From positions 93,266-157,265 of the forward strand of contig JBKBSO010000008.1 in NCBI GenBank assembly GCA_046291695.1: DNA of 64,000 nucleotides, in the 5' to 3' direction. The notes beneath the pieces are model-generated. The model searched no databases and was not told the origin of the DNA. It worked only from the letters and a program-made list of their open reading frames with translations. Below are positions 42,278 to 49,255 of this stretch, in pieces; within the stretch, counting starts at the first letter, position 1; each line of letters opens with the position of its first letter. The stretch is from PNNG01 sp046291695. GTDB taxonomy: Bacteria; Bacteroidota; Bacteroidia; UBA7662. The position numbers and the translations under genes are program-made.

Positions 42278-43513
42278 CTAAGACAACTCCACCATCACCT
42301 GGTTCCTCGTAATGTCCTCGAGCGTTTCGCGCTTGCGGATGAGGTGCGGCTTGCCGTCGAGGAGCAGCACTTCGGCGGGACGGAAACGGGCGTTGTAATT
42401 GTTGCTCATGGTGAAGCCGTAGGCCCCGGCGTTTTTGATCGCCAGCACATCGCCCTCACGCACTTCGGTGAGTTTGCGGTCGTAGCCAAAGGTATCGGTT
42501 TCGCAAATATTGCCCACAATGGTGTAGATGCGGGTGGTGCCTTCGGGATTCGAAACGTTCACTATATCGTGGTGGGCATTGTAAAACATGGGGCGAATGA
42601 GGTGGTTTTGACCGGAGTCAACGCCGGCAAAGACCGTGGCAGTGGTTTGTTTTACCACGCTCACTTTCACTAGCAACACCCCCGCTTCGCTCACCAAAAA
42701 CTTACCGGGCTCAAACATGAGGGTGAGCTCACGCCCATAATCCTTACAAAATTGCGCAAAACGCTTGCTGATGGCCGCACCTAAAGCCTCTATGTCGGTG
42801 GTTACGTCGCCTTCTTTGTAGCCCACCTTGAAGCCCGAACCAAAGTCGAGGTACTCCAAATCGGGAAAATGCTCAGCGGCATCAAACAGCAACTCAGCCC
42901 CGCGCAAAAACACCTCGGCATCGAGAATGTCGGAACCAGTATGCATGTGGAGCCCGTTGATTTTGATGTTGTGCGACTTCACCACCCGCGTTAAATGCCG
43001 CAATTGGTGGATGCTGATGCCAAATTTACTATCGATGTGGCCGGTGCTGATGTTCACATTGCCTCCCGCCATGATGTGTGGATTGAGACGTACACAAACC
43101 GGTACGCTGTTGCCAAAACGGTCGCCAAACTGCTCTAGGATGCTGATGTTGTCGATGTTGATGCGTACGCCCAGCTCCACCGCCCGTTCGTACTCCTGCA
43201 TCGAAACGCAGTTGGGAGTAAAGAGGATGTCTTGCGGCTGAAAACCAGCGATCAAGCCAATTTCGACCTCATTAATCGACACCGCGTCGAGGCCTGCGCC
43301 TTCCTTCAGCAGCAAACGCATCACATTGATGTTGTTGAGCGCCTTGCAGGCGTATAAAAAACGGGTTTCAATTCCCTGGAAAGCGGCTTGCAGACGTTTA
43401 TACTGGCGTTTGATTTTGTCACCATCGTATACATACAAAGGTGTTCCAAACTCATTTGCCAGCTCGGTAAGCACAGCGCCTCCGAACGTCATTTTGCCTC
43501 TTTTAACTTCCAT
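42278..43513 (-). CDS. lysA: Diaminopimelate decarboxylase
   Basis: A 411-residue PLP enzyme making lysine from meso-diaminopimelate. It has the PLP lysine (FLYACKALNNINVMRLL), the phosphate-binding GSGFKVGYK, EPGKFLVSEAG, the substrate-side cysteine CETDTFGYD and the C-terminal KNAGAYGFTMSNNYN. It stands alone, with a promoter upstream on its strand. The gene ends 17 bp from the VapC stop with no clear hairpin between them. Confidence 0.95.
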   Translation of the reverse strand: MEVKRGKMTFGGAVLTELANEFGTPLYVYDGDKIKRQYKRLQAAFQGIETRFLYACKALNNINVMRLLLKEGAGLDAVSINEVEIGLIAGFQPQDILFTPNCVSMQEYERAVELGVRINIDNISILEQFGDRFGNSVPVCVRLNPHIMAGGNVNISTGHIDSKFGISIHQLRHLTRVVKSHNIKINGLHMHTGSDILDAEVFLRGAELLFDAAEHFPDLEYLDFGSGFKVGYKEGDVTTDIEALGAAISKRFAQFCKDYGRELTLMFEPGKFLVSEAGVLLVKVSVVKQTTATVFAGVDSGQNHLIRPMFYNAHHDIVNVSNPEGTTRIYTIVGNICETDTFGYDRKLTEVREGDVLAIKNAGAYGFTMSNNYNARFRPAEVLLLDGKPHLIRKRETLEDITRNQVMVELS

Positions 43514-43532
43514 GGAATTGTTTTTGAAGGTG

Positions 43533-43540
43533 CAAAGGTA
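43533..43540 (-). promoter_or_regulatory. -7 box of lysA
   Basis: A perfect TACCTTTG on the minus strand, 19 bp before the lysA ATG at 43513. The nearest upstream TTG is 24 bases away, outside the usual 17-23 range, so the -33 element is unclear. Confidence 0.55.
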
Positions 43541-43602
43541 AGCATTTCAGCCTTAAATGGAAGCAAGAGCTCCTAAGTAAAGCCTCCCACTAAATTTTCC
43601 CT

Positions 43603-43706
43603 ACTTTTGCCTCCACATAAGCCTGATTTCTTCCAAAAAACGCGCAAAACGATTGGGAAAAAGTCTATAGCCAGTTTTGTTGAACTATTTTATTCAAATG
43701 TTGAAC
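43603..43706 (+). promoter_or_regulatory. Promoter and 21-bp-spaced direct repeats upstream of the pterin operon
   Basis: A perfect -7 box, TACTTTTG (43603-43610), is 126 bp upstream of the first ATG. In the leader, TGTTGAAC occurs at 43678-43685 and 43699-43706, two helical turns apart, with an intervening TTCAA that forms inverted TTGAA/TTCAA pairs with both. This looks like an operator for a dimeric regulator. A second -7-like box with one mismatch (TATATTCG) ends right at the ATG. Confidence 0.4.
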
Positions 43707-43736
43707 AAAACGATATGACTGCTGTTTGTATATTCG

Positions 43737-44147
43737 ATGAAAGTAACTGTATCACGGAAGGCGCACTTTAATGCTGCACACCGCCTTCACAATCCCAGCT
43801 GGGATGATGCCACCAACAAAGCCGTATTTGGTAAGTGTAACAACGCCAATTACCACGGCCACAATTATCAATTAATTGTACATGTAACGGGTGAAATTGA
43901 TCCGCAAACGGGCTATGTGATGGACATGAAGGTGCTGGCCGATTTGATCGACGCGGAAGTCTGCGAGCGATTCGACCACATGAACCTCAACCTCGATACA
44001 GCCGAATTTAAGGAGCTCATTCCCTCCGCAGAAAACATTTGCGTGGTGATTTGGCAACTTTTACGGGCGAAAATCGCCACCCAATACGAATTAAAAGTAA
44101 CTTTATATGAAACTGAACGGAATTATGTCGAATACGCAGGACAGTAA
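43737..44147 (+). CDS. 6-Pyruvoyl-tetrahydropterin synthase (PTPS/QueD family)
   Basis: A 136-residue T-fold enzyme. Zinc ligands His15, His40 and His42 and catalytic Cys34 (FGKCNNANYHGHNYQL) are spaced as in animal PTPS. Also present: GEIDPQTGYVMDMKVLADLI, RFDHMNLN and ENICVVIWQLL. The resemblance is closer to animal-type PTPS than to E. coli QueD, and it precedes folE with a 23-bp overlap. It likely converts dihydroneopterin triphosphate to 6-pyruvoyl-tetrahydropterin. A queuosine role remains possible, as no other que gene is adjacent. Confidence 0.88.
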   Translation: MKVTVSRKAHFNAAHRLHNPSWDDATNKAVFGKCNNANYHGHNYQLIVHVTGEIDPQTGYVMDMKVLADLIDAEVCERFDHMNLNLDTAEFKELIPSAENICVVIWQLLRAKIATQYELKVTLYETERNYVEYAGQ

Positions 44148-44802
44148 GCAGTTTGCCGAGGAGATGGGTGATGCCCACGTAGGCACATCGCTGGAAACAC
44201 CATTGCGACTCGATGCTTTTGCATTGGACAATGAGCTGAAGATAGAATTGATCGAAAAGCACTTTCGTGAAATCATGAATGTGCTGGGGCTCGACCTCAC
44301 CGACGACAGCCTGAAGGGGACGCCGCACCGCGTAGCCAAAATGTATGTGGAAGAAATTTTCAGCGGTCTGAACCCCGAAAACAAGCCGAAAATCGCGCTT
44401 TTTGAAAATAAATACCAGTACAATCAGATGCTCGTGGAGCGCGACATTACGCTTTACAGCAATTGCGAGCACCACTTTGTGCCGATTGTTGGCAAGGCGC
44501 ATGTGGCCTACATCAGCAACGGGCATGTGATTGGCTTGAGCAAAATCAACCGCATTGTGGAGTACTTCGCCAAGCGCCCACAGGTGCAAGAGCGTTTGAC
44601 CAAGCAAATTTCGGCTGAACTCAAGCGGGTGTTGCAAACCGAAGATGTGGCCGTGGTGATTGACGCGCACCACATGTGTGTGAGCATGCGTGGGGTAGAA
44701 GACCACAGCAGCAGCACCATCACCGCCGATTACAGTGGTAAATTTTTGGAAGAAGCCACCCGAACTGAATTCTTGAAATACCTCGAATTAAGCGGTAAAT
44801 AA
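44125..44802 (+). CDS. folE: GTP cyclohydrolase I
   Basis: A 225-residue T-fold enzyme from ATG 44125 (MSNTQDSKQF). It makes 7,8-dihydroneopterin triphosphate from GTP. Motifs: DLTDDSLKGTPHRVAKMYVE, zinc site YSNCEHHFVPIVGKAHVAY, HVIGLSKINRIVEYFAKRPQ and DAHHMCVSMRGVEDHSS with the second zinc cysteine. An upstream ATG at 44107 is also possible. Located between PTPS and an SDR gene; its last base overlaps the SDR start (TAATG). Confidence 0.95.
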   Translation: MSNTQDSKQFAEEMGDAHVGTSLETPLRLDAFALDNELKIELIEKHFREIMNVLGLDLTDDSLKGTPHRVAKMYVEEIFSGLNPENKPKIALFENKYQYNQMLVERDITLYSNCEHHFVPIVGKAHVAYISNGHVIGLSKINRIVEYFAKRPQVQERLTKQISAELKRVLQTEDVAVVIDAHHMCVSMRGVEDHSSSTITADYSGKFLEEATRTEFLKYLELSGK

Positions 44803-45512
44803 TGGATTTTAACGGAAAAAACGTCCTGGTAGTAGGTGCTAGCAGTGGCATTGGTGCGGCCGTGGCCGAGCAATTGTTGATTGCTGGTGCGCAAGTGTTC
44901 AGCTTTAGTCGCAACGAACCCACCCAACCCGCCATTCAGTGGGAAAGCTGGGATGCGGTGGGCGAACAGCCGGTACCGGTGGCAGCCTTGCCCGAAGAGG
45001 TGCATGGACTGGTGTATTGCCCTGGCTCCATCCTCCTCAAGCCCTTCAACCGCTTTACCGATGCCGATTTTGAGCGCGATTTTCAAATCAATGTACTCGG
45101 TGCGGTTCGTGTAATTCGCGAGGTGCTGCCCAAATTGAAAAAAGCCGCTGGTGCAAGCATTGTGCTCTACAGCACCGTTGCCAGCCGGGTAGGCATGCCC
45201 TACCACGCTTCTATCGCCGCTGCCAAAGGCGCGGTGGAAGGCTTAGCAAAATCGTTGGCAGCTGAATATGCCGGTGCGCAAATCCGCGTAAACTGCTTGG
45301 CGCCTTCACTCACCAATACGCCCTTGGCCGCTGGTTTGCTGGGCACGCCTGAAAAGGTGGAAGCCGGTAATAAGCGCCATCCCCTTGGCCGCGTGGGTCA
45401 GCCCGAGGATTTAGCTGCCCTTACCACCTTCCTCCTTTCCGACCAAGCCGGCTGGATTACCGGGCAAGTAATTGCGGTGGATGGGGGCATGAGTGGGGTG
45501 AAATTGGTTTAA
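44802..45512 (+). CDS. SDR-family protein lacking the catalytic tyrosine
   Basis: A 236-residue Rossmann-fold protein. It has the cofactor motif VLVVGASSGIGAAVAEQL, the strand with YCPGS, and the C-terminal TGQVIAVDGGMSGVKLV of SDRs. The active-site segment reads SRVGMPYHASIAAAKGAVEG: Lys142 is present, but the residue four before it is Ile138, not Tyr, and the only tyrosine nearby is Tyr134. Classic SDR catalysis needs YxxxK. It may use another mechanism or be non-catalytic. It is translationally coupled to folE, so a pterin-related role is suggested. Confidence 0.85.
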   Translation: MDFNGKNVLVVGASSGIGAAVAEQLLIAGAQVFSFSRNEPTQPAIQWESWDAVGEQPVPVAALPEEVHGLVYCPGSILLKPFNRFTDADFERDFQINVLGAVRVIREVLPKLKKAAGASIVLYSTVASRVGMPYHASIAAAKGAVEGLAKSLAAEYAGAQIRVNCLAPSLTNTPLAAGLLGTPEKVEAGNKRHPLGRVGQPEDLAALTTFLLSDQAGWITGQVIAVDGGMSGVKLV

Positions 45513-45643
45513 AAACACAGAGTTCACCGAAGACACGGAGTTTTTTGAATACTGAGCTTTCCGAAAGTCCTGCATGGATTAAAACAGGGTTAACGTAGCC
45601 CACAGAGGGATTGATAACAGCATTCTCCGTGGCCTCCGTGTTT
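45512..45643. repeat. Imperfect inverted-repeat element (CACAGAG/CACGGAG type)
   Basis: The left arm (45512-45540) contains AAACACAGAG and CACGGAG; the right arm (45625-45643) reads CTCCGTGGCCTCCGTGTTT, the inverse. A CCCACAGAGG copy is in the middle (about 45599). The element fills the whole gap between two convergent genes, and each arm begins right at a stop codon, so both genes end ...TAA followed by AAACAC(A/G)GAG. It resembles small dispersed palindromic repeats; copy number cannot be seen here. Confidence 0.55.
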
Positions 45644-46808
45644 AATTCAACAGCTTCTCCTTCATCTCCCGATAATCAGGCCGGCGCACCAACTCGTGCC
45701 GCGTGCTCTCCAGTAAATTAAAATAGGTACCCAGCGCCTGTTCCCGCACCGGCGAAGACAAGGCTCCCAACTGCCGGGCGAAGCTCCAATTGCGTTCAAA
45801 GCAGCACTGTATAAACTTGGCCACGTAAAAATCGGCCTTCTGGGGCTCCATGGCAATCAATCGGGCCAGCAAACGACTCCAAGTGCGGTCGTTGAGTCGG
45901 GTGTAACGTTCGCTGAACCGGCTGTAAATGGCCCGCACAAAGCTTTCTTCTTCCAAAGCCAGCTCCAACAATTGCTGCAAATCGTCGTGGATGACGTATT
46001 TCACCGGGTAATCGTCGAGCATCGCAAGCAAAAAAGCATCGCGTTCGCTTTGCAAGAGCAGCTGGTCGAACTCCGCACGCTTAGGCAACACCGCATAGGC
46101 CAATTTCAGCACCCGCAAAAAAGGGTACAGCTTGTAATAATCCTTGGCCACATGCTGCTGCATGAGTTTTTGAATGGCCTTGGTTAGCTCCCAAATGCTT
46201 TCAGCCGCACCGGCGTCTTTTTGTTTTTGGAGGATGCTGACCCGTTTTTTCCAATCATCCGCCATGTTTTTGAACGGCTTAGCGGTTTTGGTGGTCCGTA
46301 ATTTGGCCGTCACCGCCTCTTCCAACTCCACATAAAATTGTGCGCTGTGCACCACCCCAGCGCTCAATTTGAGCTGGAGGAGCGATTTTACAGCGGCGTC
46401 CTTCTTGCTAAGTTCGAGTAAAAGGGCCTCGAGCTGCTCGCGACTGGCCTCTTGCAGCAGCTGGAGCACCGGATCGATGGCCTTGGGGGCAGTGGTTCGG
46501 CTTTTTTTACGGAGGGAAAGCGTTGCGTCGGGGGCACCCAAGCTAAAATGCAGCATGGCAGCCGCTAAATGGGCGCAAGGGTCTGGCGAAACACCACAGT
46601 TGCAGTCAAAAGCCGCCAAATTTCTTCCCTCAAAAGTTACATTGCATTGCAATAGTTTGCGGCCCTGTTTTAGACTGCCGAGCCACTGATCGGCCGAGAG
46701 CTGACTAAATTCAATGGCCTGCCGCTGCCACAACTTCTCCCCAGCTTGTAAAAGTGCTGCGGGCAGGTGCTGTTCGAAATTGTCGAGGGAGAGGTCGGTG
46801 GCTTGCAT
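45642..46808 (-). CDS. SWIM zinc-finger protein
   Basis: A 388-residue protein whose N-terminal part has a SWIM zinc finger CxCx6CxH (Cys69, Cys71, Cys78, His80; CNCGVSPDPCAH). The remaining 300 residues are helical and repeat-like (LQLLQEASREQLEALLLELS and LLELALEEESFVRAIYSRFS). SWIM proteins bind DNA or proteins and often sit beside helicases; none is here. Its ATG directly follows the YoeB stop (TAAATG), so it is probably read from the same toxin-antitoxin mRNA. Confidence 0.87.
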   Translation of the reverse strand: MQATDLSLDNFEQHLPAALLQAGEKLWQRQAIEFSQLSADQWLGSLKQGRKLLQCNVTFEGRNLAAFDCNCGVSPDPCAHLAAAMLHFSLGAPDATLSLRKKSRTTAPKAIDPVLQLLQEASREQLEALLLELSKKDAAVKSLLQLKLSAGVVHSAQFYVELEEAVTAKLRTTKTAKPFKNMADDWKKRVSILQKQKDAGAAESIWELTKAIQKLMQQHVAKDYYKLYPFLRVLKLAYAVLPKRAEFDQLLLQSERDAFLLAMLDDYPVKYVIHDDLQQLLELALEEESFVRAIYSRFSERYTRLNDRTWSRLLARLIAMEPQKADFYVAKFIQCCFERNWSFARQLGALSSPVREQALGTYFNLLESTRHELVRRPDYREMKEKLLN

Positions 46809-47084
46809 TTAGCGGTCGTAATGAAAACGGCATTGTAAAACGATACATTTTTGATCTGCGCCTTTTGCACCGCTGAGCGTATAAACCAGTCGGTGTTCGG
46901 CATTGAGTCGACGCGACCAACAACCTTGGAGCTGGTAGCGTAAGGGTTCGGGTTTGCCAAGTCCCGCAAATGGCGTTTGCCTGATCGAACGCAACAGTTC
47001 GAGCACTTTACGTGCCATGGCGGGATCCGTTTGCATCCAATACTCAAAATCCTCCCAAGCTTGTGGCGTAAACTCGAGCCTCAT
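46809..47084 (-). CDS. yoeB: YoeB/Txe-family endoribonuclease toxin
   Basis: A 91-residue RelE-superfamily toxin with FTPQAWEDFEYWMQTDP, LLRSIRQTPFAGLGKPEPL, the SRRLNAEHRLVYTL strand and the catalytic C-terminal end CRFHYDR (His-Tyr). YoeB cleaves mRNA on the ribosome. It is intact, 11 bp after yefM, and touches the SWIM-domain gene downstream. Confidence 0.95.
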   Translation of the reverse strand: MRLEFTPQAWEDFEYWMQTDPAMARKVLELLRSIRQTPFAGLGKPEPLRYQLQGCWSRRLNAEHRLVYTLSGAKGADQKCIVLQCRFHYDR

Positions 47085-47095
47085 TTTTAGGGAAT

Positions 47096-47353
47096 TTAAT
47101 TGGCCTCCAAGTCAAACGTGCGCGTATTCCCCTCCTTGGCGGCCTCCAAAGCGGCTTCAAGTCGCTGGCGATTGGTAGCACTGCCAAGCAATTTAGCCGT
47201 TTCAGTGAGGGCATTGTACTCGTCAATAGAAATTATGACCACAGATTCTTCCTCGGGACCTCGGGGGACCACAATTATTTCTTGGTTGTCAACCACCTCA
47301 TCAAAGTAGTTCTTGATGTTCTTGCGCAAGGTAGAAATGGTAAGTGCCTTCAT
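47096..47353 (-). CDS. yefM: YefM/Phd-family antitoxin
   Basis: An 85-residue antitoxin with the YefM fold opening MKALTISTLRKNIKNYFDEV, the PRGPEEESVVIISIDEYNAL segment and an acidic C-terminal tail that would neutralise YoeB. It is preceded by a promoter and a TGTACA-type operator, fitting autorepression by the YefM-YoeB complex. Confidence 0.95.
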   Translation of the reverse strand: MKALTISTLRKNIKNYFDEVVDNQEIIVVPRGPEEESVVIISIDEYNALTETAKLLGSATNRQRLEAALEAAKEGNTRTFDLEAN

Positions 47354-47355
47354 TT

Positions 47356-47381
47356 TTTGTACGTCTGAATGTACAAATATA
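47356..47381 (-). promoter_or_regulatory. yefM promoter with TGTACA-type operator
   Basis: A perfect inverted repeat TTTGTAC (47356-47362) / GTACAAA (47371-47377) with an 8-base spacer contains one TGTACA and one near copy. TGTACA is the core bound by YefM in E. coli. The right arm overlaps the minus-strand -7 box TATATTTG (47374-47381), so a bound repressor would block the promoter. The ATG follows at 47353. Confidence 0.7.
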
Positions 47382-47433
47382 CTAAATTTCCTTGAAAGAA
47401 AACTAATTTGGAGTCTATAAAACTAGTGCAGCA

Positions 47434-47441
47434 TATATTTG
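47434..47441 (+). promoter_or_regulatory. -7 box before the orphan photolyase start
   Basis: TATATTTG on the plus strand with TTTG at 47407-47410 (23-base spacer), 11 bp before the orphan ATG at 47452. It was probably the original photolyase promoter. The intact photolyase copy at 50634 has no perfect match. Confidence 0.5.
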
Positions 47442-47451
47442 TTTTTTACGC

Positions 47452-47508
47452 ATGTCACAACCCCTTGCCATCCACTGGTTCCGCCGCGATATGCGTGTGG
47501 AAAGGTAA
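47452..47508 (+). pseudogene. Orphan 5' fragment of the photolyase gene
   Basis: The frame reads MSQPLAIHWFRRDMRVER and then stops at TAA (47506-47508). Residues 3-17 equal the start of the photolyase at 50634 (MIQPLAIHWFRRDMRVE). Bases 47458-47501 are identical to 50640-50683. It has its own promoter and ATG and was cut off from the body of the gene by the block at 47502-50633. Confidence 0.85.
47458..47501 (+). repeat. 44-bp direct repeat, left copy
   Basis: Begins CAACCCCTTGCCATCCACTG and ends GATATGCGTGTGGA. It is identical over all 44 bases to 50640-50683. The sequence diverges at once on both sides, although an ATG is kept six bases before the repeat in both copies. Confidence 0.95.
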
Positions 47509-47570
47509 ATTATGTTTATTTCGCGAAGTGATTATGCAGATTTGTTGATCGTTGACTGTAACAATTATTC

Positions 47571-47616
47571 AAAAAACAAACGCTCCTGACCAACATAAAA
47601 GATGGTTCGGAGCGTT
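47571..47616 (-). terminator. Rho-independent terminator of the inserted gene pair
   Basis: AACGCTCC (47579-47586) pairs with GGAGCGTT (47609-47616) across an interrupted inner stem (CCA/TGG), followed on the minus strand by TTTGTTTTTT. It is 26 bp beyond the stop at 47642. Confidence 0.75.
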
Positions 47617-47641
47617 CTTTATGTTTTTAATGATATTTTGC

Positions 47642-49255
47642 TTATCGGCTGATTACAACTTTTTTGGTCTGAAATTGACCGTTCCTATCTTCAAGCTGCA
47701 TAAAGTATAATCCGGCAGGTAAGTGGGCAATTTCCAGCCTTGTTTGTTCAGCTGTTAATGATACTTCCATAACAACTTTCCCAACGGCATCAATCATGCG
47801 GGCTGTCTTTCCTTCTGTAGCCTGTACAAATAATTCATGACTTGCTGGATTAGGAAAAACTTTCCAATTTAACTTGGTATCAGTTTCAGTCTTTGCTGAT
47901 GTATTGATACCAGTTCCATGTTTATCAAACACCATCAAACGTAAATTCATGGGGTGTGCTAAACCGGCTGGTGTGCTTTCGTGCATCAGCAAGGCTACGC
48001 CCGAGTCGGGCAAGGCTACGATATCTACCATATGCTTCTGCTTGCCAGCATCATATATGTCTGTTTCCCAGCGAACATTTAAATTTCGATCGAGGCACAT
48101 AAGCTTGATAGAAGTCTCCACACCTGTAAAGAAATAAGTCCAATAAGGCAGCGCATTATGAGGGGGAAAGAAATAAAAACCATCATGTTCTTGGGTTGCC
48201 GCTACGTAAATATACTCATTGGTTACAAAATCGAGCGTGGTTTCATTATTGGCATAAATCGGATATGGCTGCGAAGGAAAATACTTCAGTTGAATTCCTG
48301 AAGCATTCATGTTCGTAGGCAATTTAAACAACACCAGGTGATTCGACATTGAAATATCATGATTGTTGTAGGAGGCATAAGGCGCTCTATTGTGCGAATT
48401 AGCTTGGGCAATGCCTAGAATGGTATCCGTAGAAAAAAGCTTTAAATCGGTGTTCTTAAAGGCTGAACCCAAAAAAGGGGATCCGGTTGGCTGAAAATGC
48501 GGTGGCGCTGGCAATGAAACCTGCTGCAGCTGTCGATTGTCGACTGCAACACGTCTCACATCCAAACGGTTACAGGGATTTGGATAGCAGTTGGAGGTTC
48601 TATATTCGCTAACACCTTGATACAGATAATGTCGGTTTTCTGTTTTATTTATAAAAATAGGCGTGTTTTTCCTATTGGTATTGGGAGCAAAGCTTAGGGT
48701 AATGGTATCTAAAATATCAAATCCGGCTCCAACAACATAAATATTTGTATCGCCATTGAAATGAAAATAAGCCACCGAATCAACTTGTTGCCAGTAAAAT
48801 GGTCTTGGGCCTCTGTTTCCATCAAATTCATAGTCAGAAACCATTACCTCCTGATAATTATTCAATTGGAAGTCTAGTTCAGTGAGAATGAATCGTACAC
48901 CAGTACTCGACAATGAGTCACTAAACAATCGCATAGCTAAAAAAGAAGTATCAGTCTTAGCCACCAAATAACCGAAAGCATTTACCGTTGTCGCATTAGC
49001 TGTACTATCAAAATGCATGGCGTTCTGTATTAGATCGAAGGCAATCAAGCGCCACAAATGTGGATAAAGCAGGCTGTCCTGTCCAAACATTGCAATATCA
49101 TAGCCAGAGGTATAAAGGATATTATCGTAAGGTACTAGGGAAAGCATCTCAAAACCTTGATCTCGATCCGTTGGTATAGTCACATCAACGGTTTGGCCGG
49201 AAGCAGGCCAAACCAATGTAATTATACACATCACAAAAATTAGCTTCTTTATCAT
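47642..49255 (-). CDS. Secreted protein with type IX sorting domain (type A)
   Basis: From ATG 49255 the product is 537 residues. A signal peptide (LIFVMCIITLVWPASGQ) is followed by a beta-rich body of unknown function with propeller-like strands, then a C-terminal type A sorting domain: NWKVFPNPASHELFVQATEG, MIDAVGKVVMEVSLT, LEIAHLPAGLYFMQLED and a final KKVVISR. It would be exported by the type IX system and anchored or released at the surface. The start at 49255 overlaps the upstream stop by 4 bp (ATGA), and the longer start at 49354 is rejected. Confidence 0.85.
   Translation of the reverse strand: MIKKLIFVMCIITLVWPASGQTVDVTIPTDRDQGFEMLSLVPYDNILYTSGYDIAMFGQDSLLYPHLWRLIAFDLIQNAMHFDSTANATTVNAFGYLVAKTDTSFLAMRLFSDSLSSTGVRFILTELDFQLNNYQEVMVSDYEFDGNRGPRPFYWQQVDSVAYFHFNGDTNIYVVGAGFDILDTITLSFAPNTNRKNTPIFINKTENRHYLYQGVSEYRTSNCYPNPCNRLDVRRVAVDNRQLQQVSLPAPPHFQPTGSPFLGSAFKNTDLKLFSTDTILGIAQANSHNRAPYASYNNHDISMSNHLVLFKLPTNMNASGIQLKYFPSQPYPIYANNETTLDFVTNEYIYVAATQEHDGFYFFPPHNALPYWTYFFTGVETSIKLMCLDRNLNVRWETDIYDAGKQKHMVDIVALPDSGVALLMHESTPAGLAHPMNLRLMVFDKHGTGINTSAKTETDTKLNWKVFPNPASHELFVQATEGKTARMIDAVGKVVMEVSLTAEQTRLEIAHLPAGLYFMQLEDRNGQFQTKKVVISR

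Noticed and set aside
44017..44706. 229-residue minus-strand frame over folE
   Set aside because: It is a shadow of folE with no recognisable motif; the sense protein has all catalytic residues.
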